DNA from: Mycosarcoma maydis
Taxonomy: Eukaryota; Basidiomycota; Ustilaginomycetes; Ustilaginales
DNA: 64,000 nt
Reading direction: 5' to 3'
NCBI RefSeq assembly: GCF_000328475.2
Contig: NC_026490.1
Coordinates: forward strand, 310,001-374,000
Shown here: piece by piece, positions 20,995 to 31,262 of the stretch
Numbering within the stretch: the first letter of the stretch is position 1
How the letters are laid out: each line of letters begins with the position of its first letter
Made by a program: the position numbers and the translations under genes
The notes under the pieces: model-generated
Databases searched by the model: none
What the model saw: the letters and a program-made list of their open reading frames with translations, nothing else
What the model was told of the DNA's origin: nothing

Positions 20995-22173
20995 TCAGAC
21001 GGCAAGGATCACAATCACTGCGAGCGCTGCGCCCAAGACGACGCTCTGTAATCCGACGCTTCCGAGCATGTCGCGGTAGACACGAGCTGTGCGGATGCTT
21101 CCGCTGCTTTTGGCGCCACGCACCAGCGTTGGATCTGTGCGGTTGACCGCTGACGCGACGCCAACTTTCATATCTCCGTCATCCGCGATCGGGATGCCAG
21201 CGATGTGGCGGGTGCTGTTTGCGGCAAGTGGGTCGAGACGTGGATCGGCCGTCTTGGATGGGTTGGACTGCGCCCATGTGGACGCAGGAGTGGAGCTGGG
21301 ATTGAGCGATCCGCTCGTGCGCGCGCTCTCGCTCGTGCCAATCGAAGCGGAAGGTGCACTGGTGACAGGAGCACGTGCATCCTCGCTGTGAGTGAGCAAG
21401 CTGCCCGCAGCAGGCGGCCGATCACTCCGAGACGTTCTTCCGCTCTGGTCGTACGATGTCGGCGCCGCGATGTTGGCAGGCTCGGGAAGCGGTGCGATAG
21501 CCGCCGCCGCCGGCGAAGACGTCGTCTTGCGCCAAGAGTTTGATTCGTCGTCCCAACTGTGCGGCGATGACGGCGGCAGCACCCCGGCATCCAATGGTCG
21601 AGCTCGTGTCGCTGGTCGATCCGTTTTCGAATCGCCCACTTCCACCCACGCCGGTTGGCGAGCGTGCTGCTCGCCATGTTCCTGCTTGTGCTCATCGTGC
21701 TTCTCCTCATGATGACTGTGATGGTGCTGCTTGTCCACGCGATGTTGCTTGCTGCGCTGCTTGTGCTTGTGCTCGTGGTGCTTCTCCCCATGTGGGCCGT
21801 GATCGTGGTGCTTCTCACGCTGAGCATTGCGAATCATGCCATACAGCGATCTGGCCTGATGATCACTTGGGTGCAGGCCGAGCCTATGCATCCAACGCTG
21901 CAGCCTCTTTATACCCTTGTCCCGTGCGTTAGCGAGTTTGGCATGCTTGCCATGCGGAGCGAACTGATTGTATAGTGACTTGACGAGGACCGGTGGAGCG
22001 TCGAGGGGGGCGGCGAATTCTACGGGAGGACCCTTAGCGTTCTGAGAGTTGTGATCTCTTTTCAAGTGGTGTTGAGCTTGCACGCTATGGCTAGCGCTGA
22101 CAAGCAGAGGGACGAGCAGGGTGACGAGCAAGAGACCGAACAGGAATTTGTGAAGCGCACATAAGAGTGACAT
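20995..22173 (-). CDS. secreted His-rich protein, probably GPI-anchored
   Basis: No family recognised. 392 residues from the ATG at 22173; the open frame extends upstream only to a TTG. A strong signal peptide covers about residues 1-33 (hydrophobic core FLFGLLLVTLLVPLLV, small residues before the cut). A dibasic LKR at 37-39 suggests Kex2 processing. Residues 122-170 contain 18 histidines among Lys, Glu and Asp, in HH, HxH and HHSHH patterns, a plausible Cu/Zn/Ni-binding segment. A Ser/Thr/Pro-rich stalk follows, with two N-glycosylation sequons (NST, NRT). The C-terminus is hydrophobic (LQSVVLGAALAVIVILAV) and ends without a charged tail, as GPI signals do. It could be a cell-wall metal-binding protein or a surface factor; function is unknown. 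Confidence 0.72.
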   Translation of the reverse strand: MSLLCALHKFLFGLLLVTLLVPLLVSASHSVQAQHHLKRDHNSQNAKGPPVEFAAPLDAPPVLVKSLYNQFAPHGKHAKLANARDKGIKRLQRWMHRLGLHPSDHQARSLYGMIRNAQREKHHDHGPHGEKHHEHKHKQRSKQHRVDKQHHHSHHEEKHDEHKQEHGEQHARQPAWVEVGDSKTDRPATRARPLDAGVLPPSSPHSWDDESNSWRKTTSSPAAAAIAPLPEPANIAAPTSYDQSGRTSRSDRPPAAGSLLTHSEDARAPVTSAPSASIGTSESARTSGSLNPSSTPASTWAQSNPSKTADPRLDPLAANSTRHIAGIPIADDGDMKVGVASAVNRTDPTLVRGAKSSGSIRTARVYRDMLGSVGLQSVVLGAALAVIVILAV

Positions 22174-22567
22174 GCTGGGAAACAGTAGAGAGCGTGCAAA
22201 CCGTGAGCGAGAAAGCAGGTGGTCGAAGGGCAACGTTCGTCCAACGACTCGTGGTGCTCATACCAACAACTTTCCAAGAGCATACCAACTCGGTGGGCCA
22301 TCTGCCTTCATCACGAAAAGCGATCCGCCCTCTCCCTAAAGTCACTTGTAACGAATCGGTGCTGCCTTCATTCGACTTGCACTTGCACCCTCTTCCGAGC
22401 ACCCAACAGCTCTGTTCATAAACCCCACCCCACCTGCTGAAACAATGAACCTCGACCCTCTCCCCACCCACTCACTTTGAATCTTGGCGCACCACACGCA
22501 CTCACATATGCGCACCATCTCGTATCTCAGCTCGACCGTGACTCTTGTATACCATCTAGTCGTACAT
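22174..22567. other. spacer between His-rich and cotransporter genes
   Basis: 394 bases between tandem - strand genes, C-rich on the + strand near 22420-22470. Presumably the His-rich gene promoter. No repeat or RNA gene seen. Confidence 0.5.
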
Positions 22568-25500
22568 CTACAGACTCATCGTCATCGTCAATGTCTTTGC
22601 ATGAACACCCATGATTGGGGGCCCTCCATTAAAGAGGCTCTCCAACTGTTCGAGGTACCTCAACGACTTGAGCTCATCCAGACTTGTTCCGGGCTCCGGT
22701 GCCGGCAGCGCGGTGAGCACTACACCCGTACTAGCTGAACTATTGATCCTGATGAGCTCGTTCAAGATGAGGTACTGTGCCTTGTTCGGCAGCTCGTTGA
22801 ACGAAACCACGGGTAGATCCGTGGAATAGATGCTGGCGGCGCGACTAGGCGTGTTTTCTCCAGGTGGAGCTCGCATCCGATGCATATAAACCGGTGACGG
22901 CGACGTAGAGCACGACGAGCGCCGACGAGCATTCGCATCTTCCGACCGAGATTTGCCGTGACGAGAAGCCGACGCTCTGCGAACTTTGCCATTCTTGCCA
23001 GCAACCAATCGACCTTTGGCATCATACTCGGCGCCAGAAGACGAGCTGCTCGAGGCACTGTCCGCCGCATCCGAAGAAGCCAGTGAGCTGGCGTACGACG
23101 ATTTGCGTTTATCACTTTTCAGCTTGGGTCTCGGCGCGATGGCGTCGGACGGCGATGCCAGATTGGCATCCTTGCTAGCGGTGTCCTGCACATTGCGTTT
23201 GAGCTCGGCTTGCATCTTTTGCCGCTCGGACGCTTTAAGCGTCGAAGCGTTCTCGTCTTCGTCCTGAAATCCGCCTTGCAGAGGGGTGGGCGTGGCAAGC
23301 CCTTCAGCGTATGGCACCGAGGCACGAGGGGTCGTGCTCGAGTCGGTCGAAGCATACGACGTACCAAGCAGCGTAGCAGAGCTTCCATTAGAAGCAGCTC
23401 GCACTGTGGCCGGCGTTGCCGTCCTCTGGCTCGAGCTGAGCGTTCCATAACTGGTAGCAATTGAACCTGGCGCCAACTGCGATGAGACGTTCGACTCTAG
23501 CAATGGCCTGCTCGCCGTCGTCACCGGATCGTCGGGAAGGCCGGCAGAGCCACCGATTGAGTAGGCCCTTGGTCGGTGATTGCGCGTCTTGCTCGAGTAG
23601 CTCGTGGGTTCCAATGTCGAAGCTCTGCGAACGGCAAGGCCGCGTCTAGTAGGTCCGTCGACAAGCCAATCGTCATCTTCGGATAGCATCGCCAGCTCAT
23701 CTTCAATGTCCGAGTCCGAGTCCGAAGATCCATCTTCGCCATCATCCCGACGAGCGCGAGGATGAGCGAGACCCAGGCGGATATTTTGTTTGTGGAATGC
23801 GAGATGCTCGGCAGGCAGACTGACGCCGAACAGCTTTTGCTCACGCTTCGACTGCTTGCGTGCTACGTCACCGACTGCGCCTACGGCTTGACCTGTGGCC
23901 GGAATGGCTTTGGCCGGCGACAAGGCCTGCGACTTGCGTTTGGCAGCAGCGCGTGCACGACGTTCGTCGTTGCGACGGAGCTCCTTGAGCGTCTCCCACC
24001 ACGGATCACCGCGCAGAGCTTCGTCGACCTCAACGGCTGCAACGCTGCTCCCGTGAACGATTGTTCGATAGGTGGTGACGCTCTGATCGGCGAGGCAAAA
24101 GACGCGCAGCGAGGCCGGAATTCGCAGATTGTCAAGCAACGCACGGATACGTTTTCTCTCCTCCTCGATCTCGCTGGCGTGTTCGACAAAAACGGAGACG
24201 CGCAGCTTGTGCGACTTCCAGCTGCTGGTAAAGCTGAGGATGGTGCCGAGATGCAAGACCATGGTGTACGTGTCCCAAGCGTGGCTCTCGTCCGCATCTG
24301 GGCTAGCGATTTGGATGGGCCACAGGTCGATGTAGCGCTGTTCGACTTGCTTGGCGATCTTGGAAGTTGGCAAATTGTTCGAGGTCACTGGGACGGGCGG
24401 CTGCATGAGATCAAAGCCGTACGCAATGGCTAAGGCTTTGTTGAGCGCTAGAGAGTCTTCCATGATGCCGACGTAGGTGGTGGGTTTGATCGGAGTCTCC
24501 TTTCGCGCTACGTCTGTGGGCAGACTGCCGATGTCGACGGCACGGTGCTGGCGTTGGGGCCAAGACAATCCGCGTATTGTGATCTCGCTTCCATCGCTTC
24601 GATGCCCACTGCCGTGCGAGGACCTGGCGACTTTGGCTGGGTGACGCATGTCGCTGGGATAGCCCATGACGACAATGTTGGGTCGCATGCCACCTAGACC
24701 GCAGGAGAGGATGAGGTTTCGGGCGCCCTCGCGCTCGTCTTTGGCAATGACGACGTCGACAAAGGATTTGATGCCGGTGAGGTCGACGAGCTTGAGCCAG
24801 GCGACCTGCTGTTTTCGCAGCTCTGCGAGGCAGTCGGTGAACTCACCCTTGAGCACGTGTCCGAGCACGTAGAGCGCACCCTTCTTGAGCGAGTTGCAAA
24901 AGATGATGAGGTTCCACTCGCTGCGGGGATTGTTGGCCAACAAAAGGATCTGGGGGCGCCAGTACTTGACGTGTCCTTTGCGCTCGTCGAGGCGGAGCAG
25001 ATACTTGCGAACGAAATGGTAGGTAATGTTGCGGGTGACGTCACCCCAAGGCTTGGGCGGGGAGAAAAAGTGGATCATGACAAAGAGCATGACGGCAAAG
25101 AGGATGCAGCCGCCGGCAGCGGCGGGGTCAGTGAAGAACATGGCGCCAAAACAGCTGACAGCGCCTCCTGCGGCGGTCCACATGTTCCAGTACTTGAATG
25201 ACGGACGGAAACTGGGAGCACCACCGGCCTTGAGCGCACAAGTAGCAAAGCTGAGTGTGCCAAAGGTGAGCAAGGTGGTCATGGTGACGAGCTGAGCGAT
25301 GGTGTTGACCGAGTCGACAAAGAGGATGGTCTGACAGAAGATGTAGGTGACGAGGACAGCGTAGATGGGTGTGTCGCTGACCTCGGTGCCTTGCGCAAAG
25401 ACGTCGAGCACGGGAAGCAGATTGTCGCGGGCGATGGCTTGAAGTACCTTGCCGCAAGCCATGACACCCATGAGAGCGGAAAAGGCGGTGGAGGCGAGCG

Positions 25501-27262
25501 CGCCAAAAGTGATGACCTGGGGGCTGAGCGCGACGTCGGAGACGATGCCAACGTCGATGTAAAACGACTCGCGTTTGATGGTGCCGGCAAAGATGACAAA
25601 GCTGATGAGGTAGACAAGAAAGGTGAAGAGCAACGAGTAGTTTGTGCCTTTGGGAATGCTCTTGCTTGGTTTGCGTAGGTCGCCTGACATGGAGGCGCCG
25701 GCGAGGATGCCGGTGACGGCGGGGAAGAGGACGCCAAAGACGCTCTGCCAGTTTTCGGATTGGGTGCCTGTTGAGGAACCGGCGGCACCCGAGGTGAAGC
25801 GCGGAAAGAGGTTGCCGCGCAGCGTATCCCAAGACCAGCCGGTGTAGTATGCGCCTCGATCGTCGTCGATGAAAGGTTGTACGGTGAAGGAGGAGATGGG
25901 GATGCTGAGGATAGCTACGCAGAGGATGAGGGCGAGGGCTAGGGTGGCACGCGCAAAGAGCTTGGAGCCGACGAGACAGACGATGGCGCTGACGAGCAAG
26001 ACGACAGAGCCGTAGAAGAAGGAGAACCAGGGACCCTCGGGCAGAGAGCCGGAAGGGCCTCTGCTTTGGCCAAAGGCGTCTGTGAGCGTCTCGACGAAAC
26101 CGAGAACGTTCATGGCAGCATTGAGAGCCTGTCCGGCAAAAAAGATGAGACCGATGGAGCCGCCAAACTCGGGGCCGAGTGAACGAGAGATGAGGTAGTA
26201 AGCACCGCCACCTCGGACCTGACCGTTGGTGCTGATAGCGTTGAGACTCATAGCGGTGAGCGTGTCGATGGCATAGCTGACAATGAGGAGAAAGAGGGCG
26301 CCTAGCAGGCCAGCCTGGCCGAGGATGAATCCGAAACGCAAAAAGAGGATGATACCGAGAATGTTGAGACTGACAGGCATGAAGACGCCGTCCCAGGTGC
26401 CGAGCTTTCGAGGGGCCATCTCGGCGGGACTGATCATGCCGAGGCTCTTTGTGCGGGGGAGATGGGAAGAAGGGGCATGTTGATCGGGCTCCAAAAAACC
26501 ACTGTTGGAGCGAGGCGGACGACGATAGTGCTTTGCGTTGCGCGCATGATGACCGTCTTCGCCTGGGCCTAGCTTGTTATCGGAAAAGGATACGCCTTTA
26601 GGAAGACGACGCGGACGTATTGTCGAGGCGGATTGAGTGAGACTGGAGATAGAGGTAGCGTTGACGTCGTAAGGCTGGTCCGGGTGGAGAGGCTGAGTGG
26701 AGGGGGAGGGGGAGGGAGAGTTTGCGCGGGATGAGGATGGATGCGAGGGGCGGGTTTGGGCATGATCGACGATGGAGCTGGGAGAGGAAGCGGTGGAGGT
26801 AGCGAAAGGGTTTCCGCTCAGTTTGCCGCTCTCCAGATCGACACGGTACGCGGCGGAACGTGAGCGGTCAGAGCTGCGGTCAGAGCTGGAAAAGTAATCG
26901 GTCGGTTGGGAGGGAGCAAGGGCGGATGAGGCGTCGATGGCAAGATTGGCAACAACGCTGCGAGGACGAGAGGGGCCAGGCGTGGCGAGTTCTGGGCTGT
27001 TGCGTCGCGAGTAGAGCGAAGGCGCACGCTGACTGCGGCTATCTTGGCTAACATGGGGAGGCTCCTCGTTGTCGTGATGACGACGACGGCTGGCTAGAGC
27101 ACTGGTCGGAGCGGGTCGATTGGCTGCTTGGTCGGCATGATCAGAGTATACGGCGTTAGTGTGGTCGTCTTCCGGACTATCGTTAACGGGATGCCTTCGG
27201 AGCAGCTGATTCTGAAGCGAATCAAAGTCATGAGAAGTGTGACTGGAAACAAAGTGGGACAT
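22568..27262 (-). CDS. VHC1: SLC12-type cation-chloride cotransporter, Vhc1-like
   Basis: Fungal member of the NKCC/KCC family; yeast Vhc1 is a vacuolar K-Cl symporter. 1,564 residues, single exon. The first about 280 residues are Ser/Pro-rich and probably cytosolic. The permease starts at LGTWDGVFMPVSLNILGI near residue 285 and runs through about 12 hydrophobic segments to about residue 745. It includes the family stretches GGAYYLISRSLGPEFGG and LMGVMACGKVLQAIARDN. A cytosolic SLC12 C-terminal domain follows (LLLANNPRSEWNLIIFCNSL, then MVLHLGTILSFTSSWKSHKL), interrupted by a long Ser-rich insertion, and closes with LTALPAPEPGTSLDELKSL, a conserved terminal block. The ATG at 27262 (MSHFVSS) is the first in frame; the open frame extends upstream only from a GTG. 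Confidence 0.9.
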   Translation of the reverse strand: MSHFVSSHTSHDFDSLQNQLLRRHPVNDSPEDDHTNAVYSDHADQAANRPAPTSALASRRRHHDNEEPPHVSQDSRSQRAPSLYSRRNSPELATPGPSRPRSVVANLAIDASSALAPSQPTDYFSSSDRSSDRSRSAAYRVDLESGKLSGNPFATSTASSPSSIVDHAQTRPSHPSSSRANSPSPSPSTQPLHPDQPYDVNATSISSLTQSASTIRPRRLPKGVSFSDNKLGPGEDGHHARNAKHYRRPPRSNSGFLEPDQHAPSSHLPRTKSLGMISPAEMAPRKLGTWDGVFMPVSLNILGIILFLRFGFILGQAGLLGALFLLIVSYAIDTLTAMSLNAISTNGQVRGGGAYYLISRSLGPEFGGSIGLIFFAGQALNAAMNVLGFVETLTDAFGQSRGPSGSLPEGPWFSFFYGSVVLLVSAIVCLVGSKLFARATLALALILCVAILSIPISSFTVQPFIDDDRGAYYTGWSWDTLRGNLFPRFTSGAAGSSTGTQSENWQSVFGVLFPAVTGILAGASMSGDLRKPSKSIPKGTNYSLLFTFLVYLISFVIFAGTIKRESFYIDVGIVSDVALSPQVITFGALASTAFSALMGVMACGKVLQAIARDNLLPVLDVFAQGTEVSDTPIYAVLVTYIFCQTILFVDSVNTIAQLVTMTTLLTFGTLSFATCALKAGGAPSFRPSFKYWNMWTAAGGAVSCFGAMFFTDPAAAGGCILFAVMLFVMIHFFSPPKPWGDVTRNITYHFVRKYLLRLDERKGHVKYWRPQILLLANNPRSEWNLIIFCNSLKKGALYVLGHVLKGEFTDCLAELRKQQVAWLKLVDLTGIKSFVDVVIAKDEREGARNLILSCGLGGMRPNIVVMGYPSDMRHPAKVARSSHGSGHRSDGSEITIRGLSWPQRQHRAVDIGSLPTDVARKETPIKPTTYVGIMEDSLALNKALAIAYGFDLMQPPVPVTSNNLPTSKIAKQVEQRYIDLWPIQIASPDADESHAWDTYTMVLHLGTILSFTSSWKSHKLRVSVFVEHASEIEEERKRIRALLDNLRIPASLRVFCLADQSVTTYRTIVHGSSVAAVEVDEALRGDPWWETLKELRRNDERRARAAAKRKSQALSPAKAIPATGQAVGAVGDVARKQSKREQKLFGVSLPAEHLAFHKQNIRLGLAHPRARRDDGEDGSSDSDSDIEDELAMLSEDDDWLVDGPTRRGLAVRRASTLEPTSYSSKTRNHRPRAYSIGGSAGLPDDPVTTASRPLLESNVSSQLAPGSIATSYGTLSSSQRTATPATVRAASNGSSATLLGTSYASTDSSTTPRASVPYAEGLATPTPLQGGFQDEDENASTLKASERQKMQAELKRNVQDTASKDANLASPSDAIAPRPKLKSDKRKSSYASSLASSDAADSASSSSSSGAEYDAKGRLVAGKNGKVRRASASRHGKSRSEDANARRRSSCSTSPSPVYMHRMRAPPGENTPSRAASIYSTDLPVVSFNELPNKAQYLILNELIRINSSASTGVVLTALPAPEPGTSLDELKSLRYLEQLESLFNGGPPIMGVHAKTLTMTMSL

Positions 27263-28073
27263 GGTGTATCTTGCCAATCGTGAATCGATCGCGCGCTGAT
27301 AACGGCCGATGCTTGATACAAAGGAAGAGCTGACAACCGGTGTTGTATCTATCAAAGCATTGTTGGCGAGGTCAAAGAGAGGTGTCACAGATGCAACCCA
27401 AGCGGTTGCTTAGGGGATGAGAAGGTGGGAGAAGGTGGACGAGAAGAGAGAAACAAGGAGACTATGGAAATCGTGACCTCGTACCTCGTACCACCCACGT
27501 CACGAGTGTGAGTTGTGAGTTGTGAGTGAGAAGAGTGAAGGGTCCGTGTCCTTTTGTGTCTTTTTGTGTCTTTTTGCGCTTGCAGGTCAGTCACACGTCA
27601 AAACTCAGACTCAGGCTCGTGACTGAGTGTGTGTTCGGTTGCGTATTTCACGTTTCGCATGGCCACGCTTGGCGGACGGGCGACATGATTAAGTGATTTA
27701 TTAATAGTATATTCGTGATTAATACTCAATTAAAGCGATACAGGTTCCAACTCTTCACACAGCTCAGCGCACTCCACTTTGTGCATTTAACCTATCTTGA
27801 TCTTTTTGGTGTTTCTTTTTTCTTTTTTCTTTTTTCTTGTTTCTTGTTTCTTGTTTCAAGTCGCGTCAACGGATCCGAGTTGAATGGCCAAAGCGTGAAG
27901 CTCTCTGTCACGAGTCGTGTTTTAACAATTGTGAATCACGATTCTTCTCGTCTCGAACCGCTCACGACTACGAAACAGACTCTGCCATTCTCCTCCTCCT
28001 CCTCCTCTTCTTCTTCAATCACCACCACCGCCATCTTGTCCTCGCGCTCTCATACCCGCCTCTCATACCCGCC
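27263..28073. other. divergent promoter region, VHC1 / ARP8
   Basis: 811 bases. Notable are a T-rich pyrimidine tract with CTTTTTT and CTTGTTT repeats at about 27807-27857 and a CTC/CTT run near 27990-28015, just before ARP8. Such tracts are common in fungal promoters. Confidence 0.55.
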
Positions 28074-30830
28074 ATGCCGCCCAAAAAGGTGTCGCTTCCA
28101 CCAAATCCACCACCCGATCCGTCCCAGTCCATCCCATTACAGTACACCACCTTCTTCTCTGTAGCACCGCTCAACGCCAAAAACGTCTCGTCCTCCTACC
28201 TCAAGACAGAGGCACAGACGTGGATTTCACGTTCTCAGTCAGCCGTTCAATCGCTCGTTCTCTCCAAAAAGAGGAGATTAGACGCTCCAGATGCTCCAGA
28301 TGCTCCAGATGCCAGCATCAACATCGACGACGACGATGACGACCTCGACGCCGAACACGTCCAAGCCGAAGCGGCTGAGAACTCTCCTGCACACCGAACC
28401 ATTGTGATTCATCCTGGCTCCAACAATCTACGCTTGGGTCGAGCCACCGACCTGTTTCCCATCACGCTACCCAATGTGATTGCGCGTCGTGCAAAAAAGC
28501 TCGCGCCACAGTCGCAAGCCAGATCTGATCTCACCAACGCTATGCGCGCCACAGATGCATCAACATCGAACCCGTCGAAATCAATCGATATGGATGTCGA
28601 GATGACCGACGAACAAGCCATCCCAAAAGCTGCTGCAGGGGATGCTGATGCAGAGGAAAAACCGCAACAACAACGACGACGAGACGACGACGACGACGAC
28701 GACGAAGACGAAGACGAAGAGGAGGAGGAGGAGGCGGTCGCACTCATACGCAAGAACCCGCGAAGATCGGCCGCCAGCGCATCAGAAAAGCCCTCCGCCT
28801 CAATCTCTTCAGCTGTCACACAAGACGCGTCTGAATCTTGCAAATCTTCGCTCGACCAAGGTATCGAGACGATCCGAAACGACCTTCGTGCCATCATGCG
28901 GCAGGAAAAGCTTCGCTCCGTCGGAAATGCCAAGAACCTCGCTGCCAACTACAACGACAGCTCGCAGCCGGAAGATGTGCCTGAACACAACGATCTCTTC
29001 GGCCTCGAGTGGACAGACCAAGACATGGATGGCGACAACGATGTCCTTGTAGGCGAACAGGCGCTCCGTCTTCCATGCTTCTCTCAACCCAAAACACCAG
29101 AACCCAAACAGCAAGCACAGAGACGTCCACAACTACACCCCACTTCGGCCGTCAAACCGCCCTGCTCTCCTGAAACCAGCCGGTCTTGGACACTCTTCCG
29201 TCCGTTCAAGCGTGCCACCCTGGATCTCAACGCCTACGAGCAGCACTATGGTGCCTCTGCTGCTGTACAAGCGCTGCTCGGAGACGTGCGCACCATCTTG
29301 GAACACGCCATCACCTCGCCACCTGACAGCATCGATGACAGGCACGAGACGACAAAAGTGATGCCAGTTGGACTCGGCATTCCACGCCAAGAGTTCCACC
29401 TTTGCACCGTGATCCTCATTGTGCCAGACCTCTTTTGCCGCTCCGACATCAAATCGCTCGTCGAGCTGCTGCTCGTCGATATGGGCTTTGCACAGGCATG
29501 CATTCAACAGGAAAGTGTCTGCGCCACCTTTGGTGCTGGTCTCTCATCCGGCTGTGTAGTCGACATGGGCTCCGAAAAGATCTCGATATCTTGTGTCGAA
29601 GAAGGCCTCATCTTACCCGAGACGCGCATCCAACTTGCCTATGGCGGTAACGATGTCACCAACTTTCTCGCAGAGCTCTTGATCCGCGCCAAGTTCCCAT
29701 ACCGAGAGCTCGACTATCGCTCCAGTGTCGCTGACCACATGCTGATTGACGAGCTGAAATGCAAACTGGCTACACTCAACCCGTCAGATGTCGGACTCAA
29801 CATTCACGATTTCTACCTTCGATTGCCCGCCAGACCTACGATCAAGTACCTCTTCAGGACGTACGACGAGTTGATCATGGGGCCCATGAGTCTTTTTGAC
29901 CCGCTCGTCTTTGATCTGGATCACAAGCCCAGAGCCAAAGGCAAGTCGGAATCGCTTTTCAAGGATGATGACGGCCAGGATGAGGGTATTGCCGAGGATC
30001 TGACCGAATTGAGCGTGCTGCACGGCTTGGATGTACCCGTGACAGGCGCCATGACGTCGTGTGTCAAGCATCTGTTGCCACCACCGCCCGCTCCCGCAGC
30101 ACCATCTGCCGCCGCAACAGCGTCAAGCACAAGCCACACTGGCACGGATGCACTGGCGGTCACAGCTGGATCCGAAGCTGGCACGCCTACTGCCACCACT
30201 GATGTGAAAAGCAAACTGGACGCCGGCAGCGCCATGCCTTCTCGAGCCGCTTCGCCTTCGGCTGTCAAAGCGGATGCGGCGGGCGCAGCTGATACTGGAA
30301 GCATGTTCGCCTCGGCCGATGCATCGGCTCGACCGTCTCCCACGCCGCAACCATCTGTGAGCGGTGCTGCGGGCGCGAGCCAAGACGCGCAACCAGCGGT
30401 GCCATCAGGCGCTACGATCGACATTCACTACGAAGCTTCGAAAACCGCTCTGGACGTAGCCATCTTGAACTCGCTGCTCACATCGATCGGGCAGGTGGGT
30501 CCGGCGGGCGATGAACGTCTACGCAAAATGTCGAACAACATCCTTTGCGTCGGCGGCACAGCGCGCATCCCAGGACTTGGAGCAGCGCTCGAAGCCAGAC
30601 TGACGTCGATGCTGGGCAACCACTTTCTTGCAACGACGGGAGATGCCAACAACGCGCCCAAGGTAACATTGATACCGCCTCCCAGGGAGATGGATCCGCA
30701 GGTGCTGGCGTGGAAGGGCATGAGCGTGTTTGCCAGGTTGGAGGCGGCCAGTCAGGAATTGTGCCTGAGAAGGGAGGATTGGTTCTTGTTCGGCTGGAGG
30801 GCGTTGAGGGAAAAGACGCTGTTTCTTTAG
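28074..30830 (+). CDS. ARP8: actin-related protein 8, INO80 complex subunit
   Basis: Arp8 binds nucleosomes as part of the INO80 chromatin-remodelling complex in the nucleus. 918 residues, single exon, from the ATG at 28074 (MPPKKVSLPPNPP). The actin fold starts at about residue 105 with HRTIVIHPGSNNLRLGRATD, the Arp8 version of the first phosphate loop. It is interrupted by an acidic insertion at about 205-222 (D/E run) and a linker. The core resumes around FHLCTVILIVPDLFCRSDIK and GFAQACIQQESVCATFGAGL, followed by CVVDMGSEKISISCVEEG and LAYGGNDVTNFLAELLIRAK. A second low-complexity insertion (Pro/Ala/Ser) covers about 667-780. The terminal part, NNILCVGGTARIPGLGAALE then WKGMSVFARLE, completes the fold. 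Confidence 0.93.
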   Translation: MPPKKVSLPPNPPPDPSQSIPLQYTTFFSVAPLNAKNVSSSYLKTEAQTWISRSQSAVQSLVLSKKRRLDAPDAPDAPDASINIDDDDDDLDAEHVQAEAAENSPAHRTIVIHPGSNNLRLGRATDLFPITLPNVIARRAKKLAPQSQARSDLTNAMRATDASTSNPSKSIDMDVEMTDEQAIPKAAAGDADAEEKPQQQRRRDDDDDDDEDEDEEEEEEAVALIRKNPRRSAASASEKPSASISSAVTQDASESCKSSLDQGIETIRNDLRAIMRQEKLRSVGNAKNLAANYNDSSQPEDVPEHNDLFGLEWTDQDMDGDNDVLVGEQALRLPCFSQPKTPEPKQQAQRRPQLHPTSAVKPPCSPETSRSWTLFRPFKRATLDLNAYEQHYGASAAVQALLGDVRTILEHAITSPPDSIDDRHETTKVMPVGLGIPRQEFHLCTVILIVPDLFCRSDIKSLVELLLVDMGFAQACIQQESVCATFGAGLSSGCVVDMGSEKISISCVEEGLILPETRIQLAYGGNDVTNFLAELLIRAKFPYRELDYRSSVADHMLIDELKCKLATLNPSDVGLNIHDFYLRLPARPTIKYLFRTYDELIMGPMSLFDPLVFDLDHKPRAKGKSESLFKDDDGQDEGIAEDLTELSVLHGLDVPVTGAMTSCVKHLLPPPPAPAAPSAAATASSTSHTGTDALAVTAGSEAGTPTATTDVKSKLDAGSAMPSRAASPSAVKADAAGAADTGSMFASADASARPSPTPQPSVSGAAGASQDAQPAVPSGATIDIHYEASKTALDVAILNSLLTSIGQVGPAGDERLRKMSNNILCVGGTARIPGLGAALEARLTSMLGNHFLATTGDANNAPKVTLIPPPREMDPQVLAWKGMSVFARLEAASQELCLRREDWFLFGWRALREKTLFL

Positions 30831-31262
30831 CTTCGCTCTTGTACACTAAAGTCTTGCCACTCGGGACTGTCGCTCTTGTTGCCGATGTGGCGAGTGTGCG
30901 GGCGTGTTGAATGGCAGCGTCCAGTCAAAATCACGAATCACGAATCACGAATCGTGAATGGTCATGGTGATTCACGACGGCTCACGGTTCTGTGATTCAC
31001 GATTCAGGCGTCACGGGCGTGCTGAATTTCTGTTCTGATTTGAAGCTCGACGTAACACGGACGGCTGTGCACCGTGCACGACGCTCGTGAGTGTGAGCAC
31101 AGATGTGTTGGTGAATCGTGAATCGTGAATCACACGCGGATGGGCGTGTGGACGACTTGCACATGTTGGCTTTCGTTCTTGGTTTGTCGCCTACGACTCA
31201 CACTGCACGATAGCACGATGATGGACTGAGCATAGATTTGCAACGAGACGCAATTCTGGACC
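30831..31262 (+). other. spacer upstream of TRAPPC12-like gene
   Basis: 432 bases rich in heptamers (about 30930-30958 and 31110-31135). No gene seen. Confidence 0.5.
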
